From assembly GCA_018613035.1 (NCBI GenBank), contig JAGGRA010000050.1, positions 1 to 64,000 on the forward strand: a DNA stretch of 64,000 nucleotides, read 5' to 3'. The position numbers and the translations under genes are program-made. Positions 17,780 to 25,864 of this stretch are shown one piece after another. The stretch is from Pseudomonas sp. ISL-84. GTDB taxonomy: Bacteria > Bacillota > Bacilli > Bacillales > Cytobacillaceae. The notes under the pieces are model-generated. The model saw only the letters and a list, made by a program, of their open reading frames with translations, was not told the origin of the DNA and did not search any database. The first letter of the stretch is position 1. Every line of letters starts with the position of its first letter.

Positions 17780-18058
17780 ATGAAGTTTATAAAACGCATC
17801 AAATTTGTATTTAAATTTTGGAAATTCCTGCCCTTCCTGAGAGACTACTTTCTCTCAAGAGAAGTATCGGCCGGCAAAAAGCTGTTTCCGATTGCGGCCG
17901 GATTGCTGTATATCCTCCTGCCGCTGGATTTCGCACCCGACTTCCTATCCATTTTTGGATTTACAGATGATATTGTGGTCACATCGTTTGTTCTTCAGCA
18001 GATGGTGAAGATGGCACCGGAGGAATTGAAGGAAAAGTACAAGGTTCTAGAGGATTGA
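17780..18058 (+). CDS. YkvA family membrane protein (DUF1232)
   Basis: A 92-aa protein with the DUF1232 core AAGLLYILLPLDFAPDFLSIFGFTDD, typical of YkvA proteins: a hydrophobic segment around 38-58 with the PxDxxPD motif. The N-terminus is basic. The frame also allows GTG at 17771, but AAAAGGTG is placed to serve the ATG at 17780. Function of the family is not established. Confidence 0.8.
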   Translation: MKFIKRIKFVFKFWKFLPFLRDYFLSREVSAGKKLFPIAAGLLYILLPLDFAPDFLSIFGFTDDIVVTSFVLQQMVKMAPEELKEKYKVLED

Positions 18059-18095
18059 TAAAAGCCCTGCCGGATGCCGGCAGGGCTTAGTTTTT
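18059..18095. terminator. bidirectional terminator
   Basis: AAGCCCTGCCGG and CCGGCAGGGCTT form a near-perfect hairpin with a 3-base loop between the convergent YkvA-like and hpf genes, with T-rich tails on both sides. Confidence 0.85.
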
Positions 18096-18098
18096 ATA

Positions 18099-18653
18099 TT
18101 ATTGGGCTTCAATCAAGCCATAACGGCCGTCTTTACGCTTGTACACCACGTTTGTTAAGTTAGACTCTGCATTCGTGAACACGTAGAAGCTGTGGCCCAG
18201 CATGTTCATTTGCAGGATGGCCTCTTCGCTGTCCATTGGCTTCAAATCGAAGCTCTTTTGACGGACCACCTCAAGATCCTGATCATCGTCCACTTCAGGT
18301 GCTTCTGCTTCATCCGCCAATGCTGCAAACACAGCTGTCAAATTGCCTTTTTCGCGGAACTTGCGGTTTACTTTCGTTTTGTGCTTGCGGATCTGGCGCT
18401 CTAATTTATCAGTAATCAAGTCTATTGCTGCATACATATCCTCATGATCTTCCTCTGCGCGAAGAACCAGATTCGGCATCGGAATCGTTACTTCCACTTT
18501 AGAACGGTTATTATTGTACGTTTTCAAGTTTACATGTACATTTGCATCAGGAGTTTCAGTAAAATACTTTTCTAACTTAGCAATTTTCTTCTCTACGTAC
18601 TCTCTAATTGCTGGAGTTACCTCAATGTTTTCACCACGAATGTTGTAATTCAT
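18099..18653 (-). CDS. hpf: long-form ribosome hibernation promoting factor
   Basis: A 184-aa protein that binds the 30S subunit and dimerises 70S ribosomes into inactive 100S particles in stationary phase. The N-terminal S30AE domain (1-100, MNYNIRGENIEVTPAIREYVEKK) and the long-form C-terminal dimerisation domain (about 125-180, IVRQKSFDLKPMDSEEAILQMNMLGHSFYVF-like) are both intact. The ATG at 18653 follows AAGGAGG; an upstream ATG at 18674 lies before that site. A sigma-B-like promoter stands upstream, as expected for yvyD/hpf. Confidence 0.95.
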   Translation of the reverse strand: MNYNIRGENIEVTPAIREYVEKKIAKLEKYFTETPDANVHVNLKTYNNNRSKVEVTIPMPNLVLRAEEDHEDMYAAIDLITDKLERQIRKHKTKVNRKFREKGNLTAVFAALADEAEAPEVDDDQDLEVVRQKSFDLKPMDSEEAILQMNMLGHSFYVFTNAESNLTNVVYKRKDGRYGLIEAQ

Positions 18654-18794
18654 AAGTGAACTCCTCCTTTTCATTATACAATAGCGGCTATTTCCCAGAA
18701 CGCCAGCTGTAAAATCAACAGCTAAAAAATGAGCTTCTGAAAAAGAATGCCTAGTCTTAAAAGTATATTAAGACTATGTATTTATATTTCTATT

Positions 18795-18820
18795 TTACCC
18801 TTAAAAACTCCTGCCGAAAC
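18795..18820 (-). promoter_or_regulatory. sigma-B-like promoter of hpf
   Basis: On the minus strand GTTTCG is followed after 14 bases by GGGTAA, close to the general-stress consensus GTTTAA-N13/15-GGGTAT. It lies about 140 bases upstream of the hpf start. B. subtilis hpf (yvyD) is sigma-B and sigma-H controlled. Confidence 0.55.
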
Positions 18821-18890
18821 AGTGAAAAATGTGCAAAAGTTGTGGCGTATTGGTGACGAGAGTGTGACTAAATTATAGGGGGAAAATAAA

Positions 18891-19030
18891 GTGAACCTTC
18901 CATCAGCGGGGGTTTTTCATTACTCGCTGGTGGTTAGTTGCACCGATCAGGCTTTTACGGGCAGTTGGCCCACCATTCAGAAATCTATTTTGATTTTCAA
19001 ATCCTTGAAATAGGTGGGCTTACTGCCCGT
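18891..19030 (+). other. double-hairpin element / 40-codon open frame
   Basis: Two strong hairpins follow each other: CCATCAGCG with CGCTGGTGG (18900-18933), and ACGGGCAGT with ACTGCCCGT (18957-19030), the latter continued inside by GCCCACC/GGTGGGC. On the plus strand a GTG at 18891 with AGGGGGAAAAT upstream opens 40 codons to TAG at 19011. It could be a small RNA, a leader, a terminator of the fliT-side transcript, or a small gene. I believe similar sequence recurs in bacilli but cannot verify that here. Confidence 0.5.
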
Positions 19031-19064
19031 TAATGCGTGATAAAACCGCTTCGTCGGGAAGCGC

Positions 19065-19460
19065 TCAGGATTGGATATAGGGATTAAGCTCTTGCTGGAT
19101 GGATTGATGCCAATGAGCAAAAGCTGGATAAAGCTTTTGTGAGATGATTTCCTGCCTTACTGGAAGGTCTTCAAAGCATTGCAAAAGCAGCTCAACTTGA
19201 TCGGCCACAGTGCTGATATCTTTTAACGCATTCTGCATCGAATGGTCGTTATGAAAAAGCTGGCTGATCTGCTCATTAGATGCTGCTACCTGCGGCAGTG
19301 CCTGAAAAACATCAGCAAGGAGACGGTCTCCTTCTGTTTTGCTCAAATCGCTATAGCTTTTGACAATATAATCAAACGCCTCATCAATCGTATATAAAAG
19401 GTCGCTGTATCCTTTCAAAAAAACGTACTGCTCTTCTGTCAAAGTTAACAAATGGGTCAC
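19065..19460 (-). CDS. unrecognised protein at the end of the fliD-fliS-fliT operon
   Basis: A 131-aa acidic, helical protein. No motif is recognised, and no signal peptide or membrane segment is visible. It starts with GTG directly after the fliT stop (TAG-GTG), so it is translationally coupled to fliT and very likely belongs to the flagellar export or chaperone set. FliT-type chaperones are small helical proteins of similar size, so it may be a diverged chaperone; that is inference. Confidence 0.65.
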   Translation of the reverse strand: MTHLLTLTEEQYVFLKGYSDLLYTIDEAFDYIVKSYSDLSKTEGDRLLADVFQALPQVAASNEQISQLFHNDHSMQNALKDISTVADQVELLLQCFEDLPVRQEIISQKLYPAFAHWHQSIQQELNPYIQS

Positions 19461-19805
19461 CTATTTTCTTTTATCATAAAACATGCCGTCCGTTGCCATG
19501 GATTGATAGGGATTGATGTATTTATTGGATGATTCTTTTTTGACGCTTAAGTCTTTGATGTCTTTTTGGATGAAAAGCTTTTCGCGCTGCATGAGCTGGG
19601 TTGCCTTTTCGTTGAGCTTGATTAGCTTGGCACCCAATTCCTTTTCGACTTCTGTATAAGGAGGGGCCATGTTAGCCATAGTCAGCTGGCGCTTCTCAAG
19701 GAGCACTTCTACCTCACTTATTTTTTTATCACGGTCGATGGTTGTATTTTCTAAAGTGGCAATCAGCTCAAGTGTTGCTTCATAAAAGCTTTGTACCGAA
19801 CTCAC
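19461..19805 (-). CDS. fliT: flagellar protein FliT
   Basis: A 114-aa helical protein, called by size and position after fliS. FliT proteins chaperone the FliD cap and, in some bacteria, modulate assembly regulators. Sequence similarity within the family is low, so position carries most weight. The GTG start overlaps the fliS stop by one base. The C-terminus ends NPYQSMATDGMFYDKRK, an NPYQS motif also found at the FliS N-terminus. Confidence 0.75.
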   Translation of the reverse strand: MSSVQSFYEATLELIATLENTTIDRDKKISEVEVLLEKRQLTMANMAPPYTEVEKELGAKLIKLNEKATQLMQREKLFIQKDIKDLSVKKESSNKYINPYQSMATDGMFYDKRK

Positions 19806-20206
19806 TAAGCCGTGCCGCCTTGTGAGAACTGTTTCTGGCGATTAACCTGGATAACTTCCTTCCAAGTATCACGGAATTCGGTCACCAGGCCTTCTACCTC
19901 TTCAAGAATCGCAGCATCATTTTTAATATTAGCCTCTATTAATCTCCGGTTCATATAATCATATAGAGACATCATATTCTGCGAAACGTCCAAATCCATA
20001 TTAAGTGTCACCATCAGCTCCTGGATGATATTCTGCGCTTTTTGGATATTGGTATTTTTCGTTTCAATGTTCTGATCTGCAATGGCCTTTTTAGCCTGAT
20101 GAATAAACTTCAGGCAGCCGTTATAAAGCATAAGTGTCAGCTCTCCTGGTGATGCTGTATTCACCGAGTTCTGCTGATAGGATTGGTATGGATTGCTTAT
20201 TGCCAT
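19805..20206 (-). CDS. fliS: flagellin export chaperone FliS
   Basis: A 133-aa four-helix chaperone that binds the flagellin C-terminus before export. Family motifs are NPYQSYQQNSVNTASPGELTLMLYNGCLKFI (residues 4-34) and NIQKAQNIIQELMVTLNM. The ATG at 20206 follows AAGGAGTG; an upstream GTG at 20215 falls within that site. Second gene of fliD-fliS-fliT. Confidence 0.95.
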   Translation of the reverse strand: MAISNPYQSYQQNSVNTASPGELTLMLYNGCLKFIHQAKKAIADQNIETKNTNIQKAQNIIQELMVTLNMDLDVSQNMMSLYDYMNRRLIEANIKNDAAILEEVEGLVTEFRDTWKEVIQVNRQKQFSQGGTA

Positions 20207-20224
20207 TTCAAACACTCCTTTTTA

Positions 20225-22321
20225 TTACATGCCGCTGTTGAATTGATTCATGAGGAACATGGATTGCTCATTAGAACGCTGGATCGCTTTTTCCATAGCG
20301 GTGAATTGGCGCCAGTAGCGGTCTTCTACTCTTTTTAATTTATCTTCGAAGCTGTCGATTCTTTTGTCCATGTCAATCAGTTGTTTCCCTAGCTCAAACT
20401 GTGTATTAACAGAACCGCTGCCCCCTGCTTTTTTCTTTAATTTTTCAAAGCTAGCATTAACCGTATCATATAGACGCTGGACAATTCCTCTTTCGGCATT
20501 CGCTGTGCCAGAAGCGTTAAAAAGCTTTTCAACCGAACTTGGATCTGCTTCAATTACCTTCCTTAGCTCAGCTTCGTTAATCTCAAGCTTCCCGCCTTCC
20601 AAATAGTTTGCTGTCGTCTTAATGCCAATCGAAGCTAATTGATTGTATAGAGGATTCACACTATCATTCTGCACAGGTGTATAAAAGTCACTTCTCATCC
20701 CTGATAATAATTGAGAGAGTATAGGGTCTCTTTTTAATAAACCGCTTTTGGCCTTCTCTTCCCATTGTTCCTGCTGTTTATCGGAGAGTGATTCGCGCTG
20801 CTCATCTGTTAAGGGCTGATAAGAGCGATACACGTCTTCCCCGATCTTCGTTTGAATCTTACCAATGAGTTCGTTGTACTTCGTTACAAACTCTTTAATA
20901 TTGTCAAATACTTTTTGCGAATCATTGCTGATGGATAAATTAACTGGTGCATCACTGAAGGTTTGCTTGAGAGTGAACGTGACGCCATTAATATCAAATG
21001 TATTGCTGCTGCGTTCAGTTGAAAGGCCGTTTATTTCAAAAACAGCATTTTCTCCGCCCGTTTCAGTGGCACCATCAAATTTTAATAACTTATTAAAAAA
21101 GTCCCCTCCCGTTTCAATTTCCCCATCTGTTGCTGCGCTATAGGTATAGGCCTCATCTGCAGCAAGAGTCGGATCCTCTCCTCTGAAATTCCCCGTTTCC
21201 TTCCGTGTTAAGGAGATGCGATCGGAGAAAGAATCATAAAACATGGAGATGCCAGCATTGGATTCGTTCACCTTACTCATAACCATGTTTAATGAATCCG
21301 TTCCTTTTACCAGGAAGTTTTCCTTTACTGCGCCTTTTGACGTGTGGGAAGTTAAATTGAAGGTAGCGTAATTATGCTTGTAGGTAGCTTCTAATTTGGT
21401 ATCTGCCGCCTGCTCAGTGTCAAACTTTATTTTACCGGTCTCCAGATTTATTTTTCCAATGGAATTCGTTCCATCTGTTAGAGTAACAAACCCCTCAGAA
21501 TCCACTGCAGCCGGTTCACTGACAGTGTAGGTAACATCGTTTACTTTCAATGAGATATCCGAAGCAAGAGCACCTTCAGCTAATTGCCATTCCTTAGCAG
21601 GAGACGTTAAAGTCTGAGCAGTCACCTTGTTCTCCAGAACATAGTTAACTGAGATGACACTTTCCTTTATAGGAGCTTTTTTAAACTTTAAAGATCCATT
21701 AGCACTAACCAATACCTGATTGTCCTTTAGCAAATCCGCTTCAGAAGTAACGATTTCAAAGGAAGTTCCATTCACCTTCACGGACATATTGGGAATTTCA
21801 CTTGCCTTTAGGGTGGAACCCAATTCTAATGAATAATCAACTGTATTGTCCGCAGTCACCTTTATAGACTTGCTGCCCACTATTCCTTGAGACCATTTAT
21901 AACCAGTGCTGGTGTCAAGCTTACTAGTTTGTGAATACAGACCTATATTAGGATCAAGCTTGGCATCAGGATCAGTTGAAACTCCTCCAGCATTAATCCT
22001 TGTAGCAGCAGAAGCGAGCTGTTTCACATTGGAAATCGAATAAGAAGATAACGAAGCCGCACTGCTTGCATTCGCGGTGACTCTGTCATCATTCGTAGAA
22101 ACTACATTTCTGACCCTATATTTAGTGGTTAATTTCATTTGTGTTAATTCAGAACGAAAGTCCAGAAGCAACGTATTCATAGCGCGGAAATCATCCCGCT
22201 GCCACTCAAGCTTCTGCTTCTTCTGCATAATCTTATCAAGCGGCATCCGCTCCGCCTTCATCAAGTCTTTCACAAGGGAATCAATATCCATTCCGCTTGC
22301 CAGACCGCCGATTCTTACCAT
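20225..22321 (-). CDS. fliD: flagellar cap protein FliD
   Basis: The hook-associated protein 2, a filament cap that folds flagellin at the tip. FliD_N is at residues 1-105 (VRIGGLASGMDIDSLVKDLMKAER) and FliD_C at about 455-690, with the coiled-coil terminal segment ending MFLMNQFNSGM. At 698 aa it is about 200 residues longer than the B. subtilis protein (498). The extra length lies in the central, surface-exposed domains, which are variable in the family. The ribosome binding site is weak (GCGAGTTGA). Confidence 0.93.
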   Translation of the reverse strand: MVRIGGLASGMDIDSLVKDLMKAERMPLDKIMQKKQKLEWQRDDFRAMNTLLLDFRSELTQMKLTTKYRVRNVVSTNDDRVTANASSAASLSSYSISNVKQLASAATRINAGGVSTDPDAKLDPNIGLYSQTSKLDTSTGYKWSQGIVGSKSIKVTADNTVDYSLELGSTLKASEIPNMSVKVNGTSFEIVTSEADLLKDNQVLVSANGSLKFKKAPIKESVISVNYVLENKVTAQTLTSPAKEWQLAEGALASDISLKVNDVTYTVSEPAAVDSEGFVTLTDGTNSIGKINLETGKIKFDTEQAADTKLEATYKHNYATFNLTSHTSKGAVKENFLVKGTDSLNMVMSKVNESNAGISMFYDSFSDRISLTRKETGNFRGEDPTLAADEAYTYSAATDGEIETGGDFFNKLLKFDGATETGGENAVFEINGLSTERSSNTFDINGVTFTLKQTFSDAPVNLSISNDSQKVFDNIKEFVTKYNELIGKIQTKIGEDVYRSYQPLTDEQRESLSDKQQEQWEEKAKSGLLKRDPILSQLLSGMRSDFYTPVQNDSVNPLYNQLASIGIKTTANYLEGGKLEINEAELRKVIEADPSSVEKLFNASGTANAERGIVQRLYDTVNASFEKLKKKAGGSGSVNTQFELGKQLIDMDKRIDSFEDKLKRVEDRYWRQFTAMEKAIQRSNEQSMFLMNQFNSGM

Positions 22322-22335
22322 TTAAATCAACTCGC

Positions 22336-22695
22336 TTAAATTTTTTTATCTACCATAAGGCCAAGGAATTCCGTCATCGCAGCGTATACATCAAGCAGCT
22401 TTTTAGAAGGTATCTCACGAACTACTTCCTGGGTAACATCATCCACCAAAGTCACATAGTATTCATTTAATTTTTCGTGAAGTTCGAATTTTAAAGAGGT
22501 ATGAGACGCCTGTAAAAATTTATTCATGCTATCTACTACTTCAGTGACCTCTTCTTCCTTTTTAGCTTCATTTGCTTGTGCTTGAACCTGCTGTTTACTT
22601 ACTGTTTCTATTTTTTTGCTTTCATTTGAATTCTCATTGAGGCTTGTCGTTCTTGATGTAAGAGAAACGGTTTGGGATGATAATCGATCTATCAT
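22336..22695 (-). CDS. flaG: FlaG family flagellar protein
   Basis: A 119-aa protein with a charged, glutamine-rich N-terminus (1-55) and the FlaG domain (about 60-119, LKFELHEKLNEYYVTLVDDVTQEVVREIPSKKLLDVYAAM). FlaG proteins affect filament length or assembly. First gene of flaG-fliD-fliS-fliT, 36 bases after a GCCGATAT -10 box; equivalent to B. subtilis yvyC. Confidence 0.9.
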   Translation of the reverse strand: MIDRLSSQTVSLTSRTTSLNENSNESKKIETVSKQQVQAQANEAKKEEEVTEVVDSMNKFLQASHTSLKFELHEKLNEYYVTLVDDVTQEVVREIPSKKLLDVYAAMTEFLGLMVDKKI

Positions 22696-22731
22696 AGCAA
22701 TCTCCTACCTTATTTATTTTACTTAGTACTA

Positions 22732-22758
22732 ATATCGGCAAAAAATAAAAATTATTAA
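22732..22758 (-). promoter_or_regulatory. sigma-D promoter of flaG-fliDST
   Basis: On the minus strand GCCGATAT is a perfect sigma-D -10 element. Fifteen bases upstream is TTAA, a weak match to TAAA. It heads the flaG-fliD-fliS-fliT transcript, which fits the known sigma-D control of late flagellar genes. Confidence 0.65.
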
Positions 22759-22842
22759 CTAAACCTTTATATCAGTTTCCGTTTAGGATAAAATAAATAC
22801 GAACATATATTCCTATATATATATATTGGCGAGGTGGTCCAA

Positions 22843-23700
22843 ATGACTTTTTCATGCCTTAGTCCTGTCCAACAGAATATCTTATTTGCCAGCATTATTG
22901 CTGACGGGGAGATCACAAAATGCTACCCGGGAAGCAGAAGAAAAAACAACAGTTACCGAGAGCATTACGGCAAACAGCAAGAAGCTTATCGCATGTGGAA
23001 AGCTTCCTTTTATGATGGACAGCTTTATATTCGGCCAAACGGAAATTATCTCGTTTCTCGTTCTGATCCCTATTTCACCAAATTATATCCATATTTCTAT
23101 GATATTTCGGGCAATAAGAGAATTCCTGTAGAATTGCTATCAACCTGTAATCTACTTCACTTTTTAACCGTTCTTTATCTGGATGACGGCTCATTATGTA
23201 TATCAAAAAGGGTTAATCACCAAAAGAAGCTCATCTATTTAACTCCACATATTTTTCTTTATTTACAAAACTATCCTCGAGATCAGCTACATATATTAAA
23301 AACACATATTAATAGCAAATTTGGTTTTGACTTTAAGATAAGCAAAAGAAAAGATGGCTACGGTTATATACTAAGACTTACAACGGTAATGGCTAGTCTG
23401 GACTTTCTAGGTGTTATAAGAGAAATAGCAAGTGGATGCAAGAAAATGGAGTATAAATTTAATTGGGAAACAAGATTCCAAGTAGAAGAAGAAAAGTTAA
23501 AAAAACTACATACTGGCTATCAAATTCTTTCTTCTGACTCAAACAGATTTAGGAACTATACAGAAAACGAAGTGGCCCAAATCATTGATTTTAAAAAGAA
23601 TGGGAAAACTGATAAACAAATCGCTAACGAACTGCAAAGATCGTATTGGTCGATTGTTTATAAGCTGAAGGAGTTGAGGAAGGCTGGTCTTTTACAATGA
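22843..23700 (+). CDS. LAGLIDADG homing endonuclease
   Basis: A 285-aa protein with two LAGLIDADG-type helices, ILFASIIADGEITK (about 13-26) and FLTVLYLDDGSLCI (about 110-124), the layout of the LAGLIDADG_2 group, and a C-terminal helix-turn-helix of SANT/sigma-like kind (TENEVAQIIDFKKNGKTDKQ). Such enzymes cut an intronless allele and start intron homing. The gene is convergent with hag, whose coding sequence is split by two group I introns just downstream, so hag or its introns are the probable target. AGGTGG precedes the ATG at 22843. It is AT-rich relative to neighbours and interrupts the normal flaG-hag adjacency, so it was probably acquired. Confidence 0.88.
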   Translation: MTFSCLSPVQQNILFASIIADGEITKCYPGSRRKNNSYREHYGKQQEAYRMWKASFYDGQLYIRPNGNYLVSRSDPYFTKLYPYFYDISGNKRIPVELLSTCNLLHFLTVLYLDDGSLCISKRVNHQKKLIYLTPHIFLYLQNYPRDQLHILKTHINSKFGFDFKISKRKDGYGYILRLTTVMASLDFLGVIREIASGCKKMEYKFNWETRFQVEEEKLKKLHTGYQILSSDSNRFRNYTENEVAQIIDFKKNGKTDKQIANELQRSYWSIVYKLKELRKAGLLQ

Positions 23701-23774
23701 GATAAGTAATAGCATTTATAACTAATTCCTATAACTGATAATTTTAGCTTGCATAAATTTTTTTACCTATTAAA

Positions 23775-23808
23775 CAAAGGGACTCCAGAAAATCTAGAGC
23801 CCCTTTTG
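23775..23808 (-). terminator. hag terminator
   Basis: On the minus strand AAAGGGGCTCTAGA and TCTGGAGTCCCTTT form a long hairpin followed by GTTTAAT, just after the third hag exon. Confidence 0.75.
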
Positions 23809-23820
23809 ATTAATCTAAAT

Positions 23821-25715
23821 TTAACGAAGAAGTTGAAGAACCCCTTGTGGCTGTTGGTTCGCTTGCTTTGCGACTGTATCTTTCGAGAACAGAATAGACT
23901 ATATCTTCACCCTTGTCTTCCAAGAGGCTGGGCACTTCGAACAGCTTTTACTGCCCTACGAGATTCATAGTCATAGCCTTTTGCCTTAGACCGTATTCCC
24001 TAGTCGTTGAACCTTCTCCAGAGTTTCCTCACAGGAGCTTGGCTGCTGATTATCCATTGTTCCATCCTCATCATTTTCAAACCATCACGCTAACCGTTTC
24101 CAATTACGTTGTGGTTGATGAAGCTTTAGGAAGTTCCAGCAATTCACCCAGTTATACTCTAGCTCGTTACCAAGCTAGACGCCCTTCTAATCAATTACCT
24201 TAAGAGTTGTAACACTCCTTGAGGCATTTGATTAGATTGAGCCAACATTGCTTGTGCTGCTTGAGAAAGAATTGAATTCTTAGTTTGGTTCATCATTTCT
24301 TTCGCCATCGTGCGAACATTTGCTTTCACAAATGACTAGACTATATCTTCACCCTCTATAACTCTGGTAGGGGTCGGGCACTTCGGATTCACAATGCTGA
24401 TGATACATTGTTTCACCTATGGATTTCATCATCATAGCTATCGCCTTAGATGGTCTATCCTAGTCGTTGAACCTTCTCCACTCTTTCAAGACAGGAGCTT
24501 GGCTGCTGATTGCCCAATCTTTTCTTTTTTCAAACCATCACGTTTGTCGTTTCCAACTACGTTGTGGCAAGAAAAGCTCTAAGGGGTTTCCAGCAATTCA
24601 CCCGATTATGATCGCTAGCCGTTACCAGCTAGGACGACTGTGCTTGTCACTCCTTATGCAGCTAAAGCATAATCTACGTCACGGATACGAGATTCCGCAG
24701 CAGTTAGGTTTTCAGATGATGTTCCTAGGTTGTTGATTGTGTGGTCTAGACGGTTTTGCCAAGCACCTAGTTGAGAACGTTGTGCAGATACTTTTTTGAT
24801 TGCCTCATCAATTACTTCTAAGTTGTCACCAAAATCTTTATTAACAACATTAACTGCAGCCAAATTTGCAACATTTGCATTTGATGCGGTAGAACCAAGT
24901 GCAGAAGCCCTCATATCCCCAATACTAATATCTAGTGTCGTATCAGAGTTTGCTCCAATTTGGAAACTAAGCTGTGTTCCTGATGTTAAAAGCGTACTAC
25001 CTGACGCGGTCGCAGTACCACCATCTAAGGTTTCAAGATTAGCATTTGAAGAAAAAGAAATTGATAGTCCTATAGAATCAAAATTTAAAGTTGTTCCAGC
25101 CGCTACAGCTGCCGGATCCTGAGAAAGTGTTTGAGATACACCACTGTTTGCACCTGTAACAGTAATAGTATCATCAGTTGCATTTGTAGTAATAGTTAAC
25201 GTTTCACCACTTGGTACTCCAGACGCATCAAAAGAAATACCGGCTGCAAGATATTCAGCGTCAGTTACACCTGTGGCTGACGCTGCTGATACGCCTAAAC
25301 TTCCTGTCAATAGAGTTTTAGTATTAAACTCTGTCTTTTCAGCAATTCTTGTAACTTCAGAGTTTAGCTCTGCTATCTCCTTTTGGATTTCAGCTAGATC
25401 ATCAGGATTATTCGTATCATTGTTTGATTGAACTGTTAACTCTCTCATTCTCTGTAAAATTGAGTGCGTTTCATTCAATGCACCTTCAGCAGTTTGAATT
25501 AGAGAGATACCATCCTGGGCGTTTCGGGAAGCTTGGTCTAATCCACGAATTTGCCCACGCATTTTTTCAGAAATAGCAAGACCAGCAGCGTCATCTCCTG
25601 CACGATTAATACGAAGACCAGAAGATAGTTTCTCCATCGATTTTGATTGAGCTCCTGTTGCGCTGTTTAACTGACGATAAGTGTTAAGAGCCGCAATGTT
25701 ATGATTAATTCTCAT
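23821..25715 (-). CDS. hag: flagellin, split by two group I introns
   Basis: The filament protein. The D0/D1 N-terminal region (MRINHNIAALNTYRQL...) and variable centre are in exon 1, about 24666-25715. Read straight through, the frame stops at RDVDYALAA, but the missing C-terminus resumes as KEMMNQTKNSILSQAAQAML in exon 2 (about 24240-24302) and QANQQPQGVLQLLR in exon 3 (about 23821-23865). The join gives 385 residues. If only intron 1 is removed, exon 2 runs into intron 2 and still ends QSNQMPQGVLQLLR-stop at 24195, also 385 residues. A consensus sigma-D promoter and a CsrA-type hairpin precede it. Exact splice points are inferred from flagellin consensus. Confidence 0.88.
23866..24239 (-). 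ncRNA. group I intron 2 in hag
   Basis: Carries the same catalytic-core motifs as intron 1, on the minus strand: AATCAGCAGCCAAG (24038-24051), GAGAAGGTTCAACGACTA (24001-24018) and GAAGATATAGTC (23897-23908). The 5' end is placed after GTTGGCT and the 3' end before CAAGCGAACC so that MLA joins QANQQPQG; the exon ends in U and the intron in G, as the class requires. Exon TTGGC can pair with GCC.CAA inside the intron. Its first 45 bases also encode QSNQMPQGVLQLLR and a stop in the exon 2 frame. Confidence 0.72.
24303..24665 (-). ncRNA. group I intron 1 in hag
   Basis: About 363 nt. On the minus strand the core has AATCAGCAGCCAAG (24498-24511), GAGAAGGTTCAACGACTA (24461-24478) and GAAGATATAGTC (24339-24350), the P/Q-, R- and S-type elements of group I introns, and a terminal hairpin CATTTG/CAAATG. 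Splicing after GATTATGCT and before AAAGAAATG gives RDVDYA-KEMM, and exon TTATGC pairs with GCATAA in the intron (P1). A site 6 nt away (24309-24671) giving RDVD-MAKEMM is equally good by protein consensus. No open frame inside. Confidence 0.85.
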
Positions 25716-25724
25716 TGTTTTGTT

Positions 25725-25757
25725 CCTCCTTGAGTTATATGTCCCACGTCCATGTGG
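25725..25757 (-). promoter_or_regulatory. CsrA target sites in hag leader
   Basis: On the minus strand CCACATGGACGTGG (25744-25757) can form a hairpin with GGA in the loop, close to the CsrA consensus ACARGGAUGU. A second GGA lies in the Shine-Dalgarno CAAGGAGGA (25725-25731). In B. subtilis CsrA blocks hag translation at two such sites, and csrA and fliW are the next genes upstream here. Confidence 0.65.
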
Positions 25758-25819
25758 TTTGTTTTGCCCAACAGCAGAAAAGTCGGCCGCCTTTATGCTG
25801 TTTCAGCTTTACAATAGTT

Positions 25820-25846
25820 ATATCGACTTATTTAGACAGGTCTTTA
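25820..25846 (-). promoter_or_regulatory. sigma-D promoter of hag
   Basis: On the minus strand TAAA, exactly 15 bases, then GTCGATAT, against the consensus TAAA-N15-GCCGATAT (one mismatch). It lies about 105 bases upstream of the hag start. Confidence 0.88.
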
Positions 25847-25864
25847 ACAGTTTGGAAAAATTTT

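Noticed and set aside
20364-22325. Plus-strand open frames inside fliD, and similar antisense frames across other genes
   Set aside because: They lie opposite well-identified genes, follow their codon structure and have no start signals.
23821-24195. A second, truncated flagellin gene after hag
   Set aside because: The piece begins exactly where a group I intron should end and continues the MLA|QANQQPQG reading in frame, and the preceding block has complete intron core motifs. A leftover copy remains the main alternative and is stated as such.
24654-25715. Taking the 353-aa frame as complete flagellin
   Set aside because: It ends in DYALAA without the conserved KEMM...QGVLQLLR terminus needed for export and filament formation; that terminus is encoded downstream after the intron.
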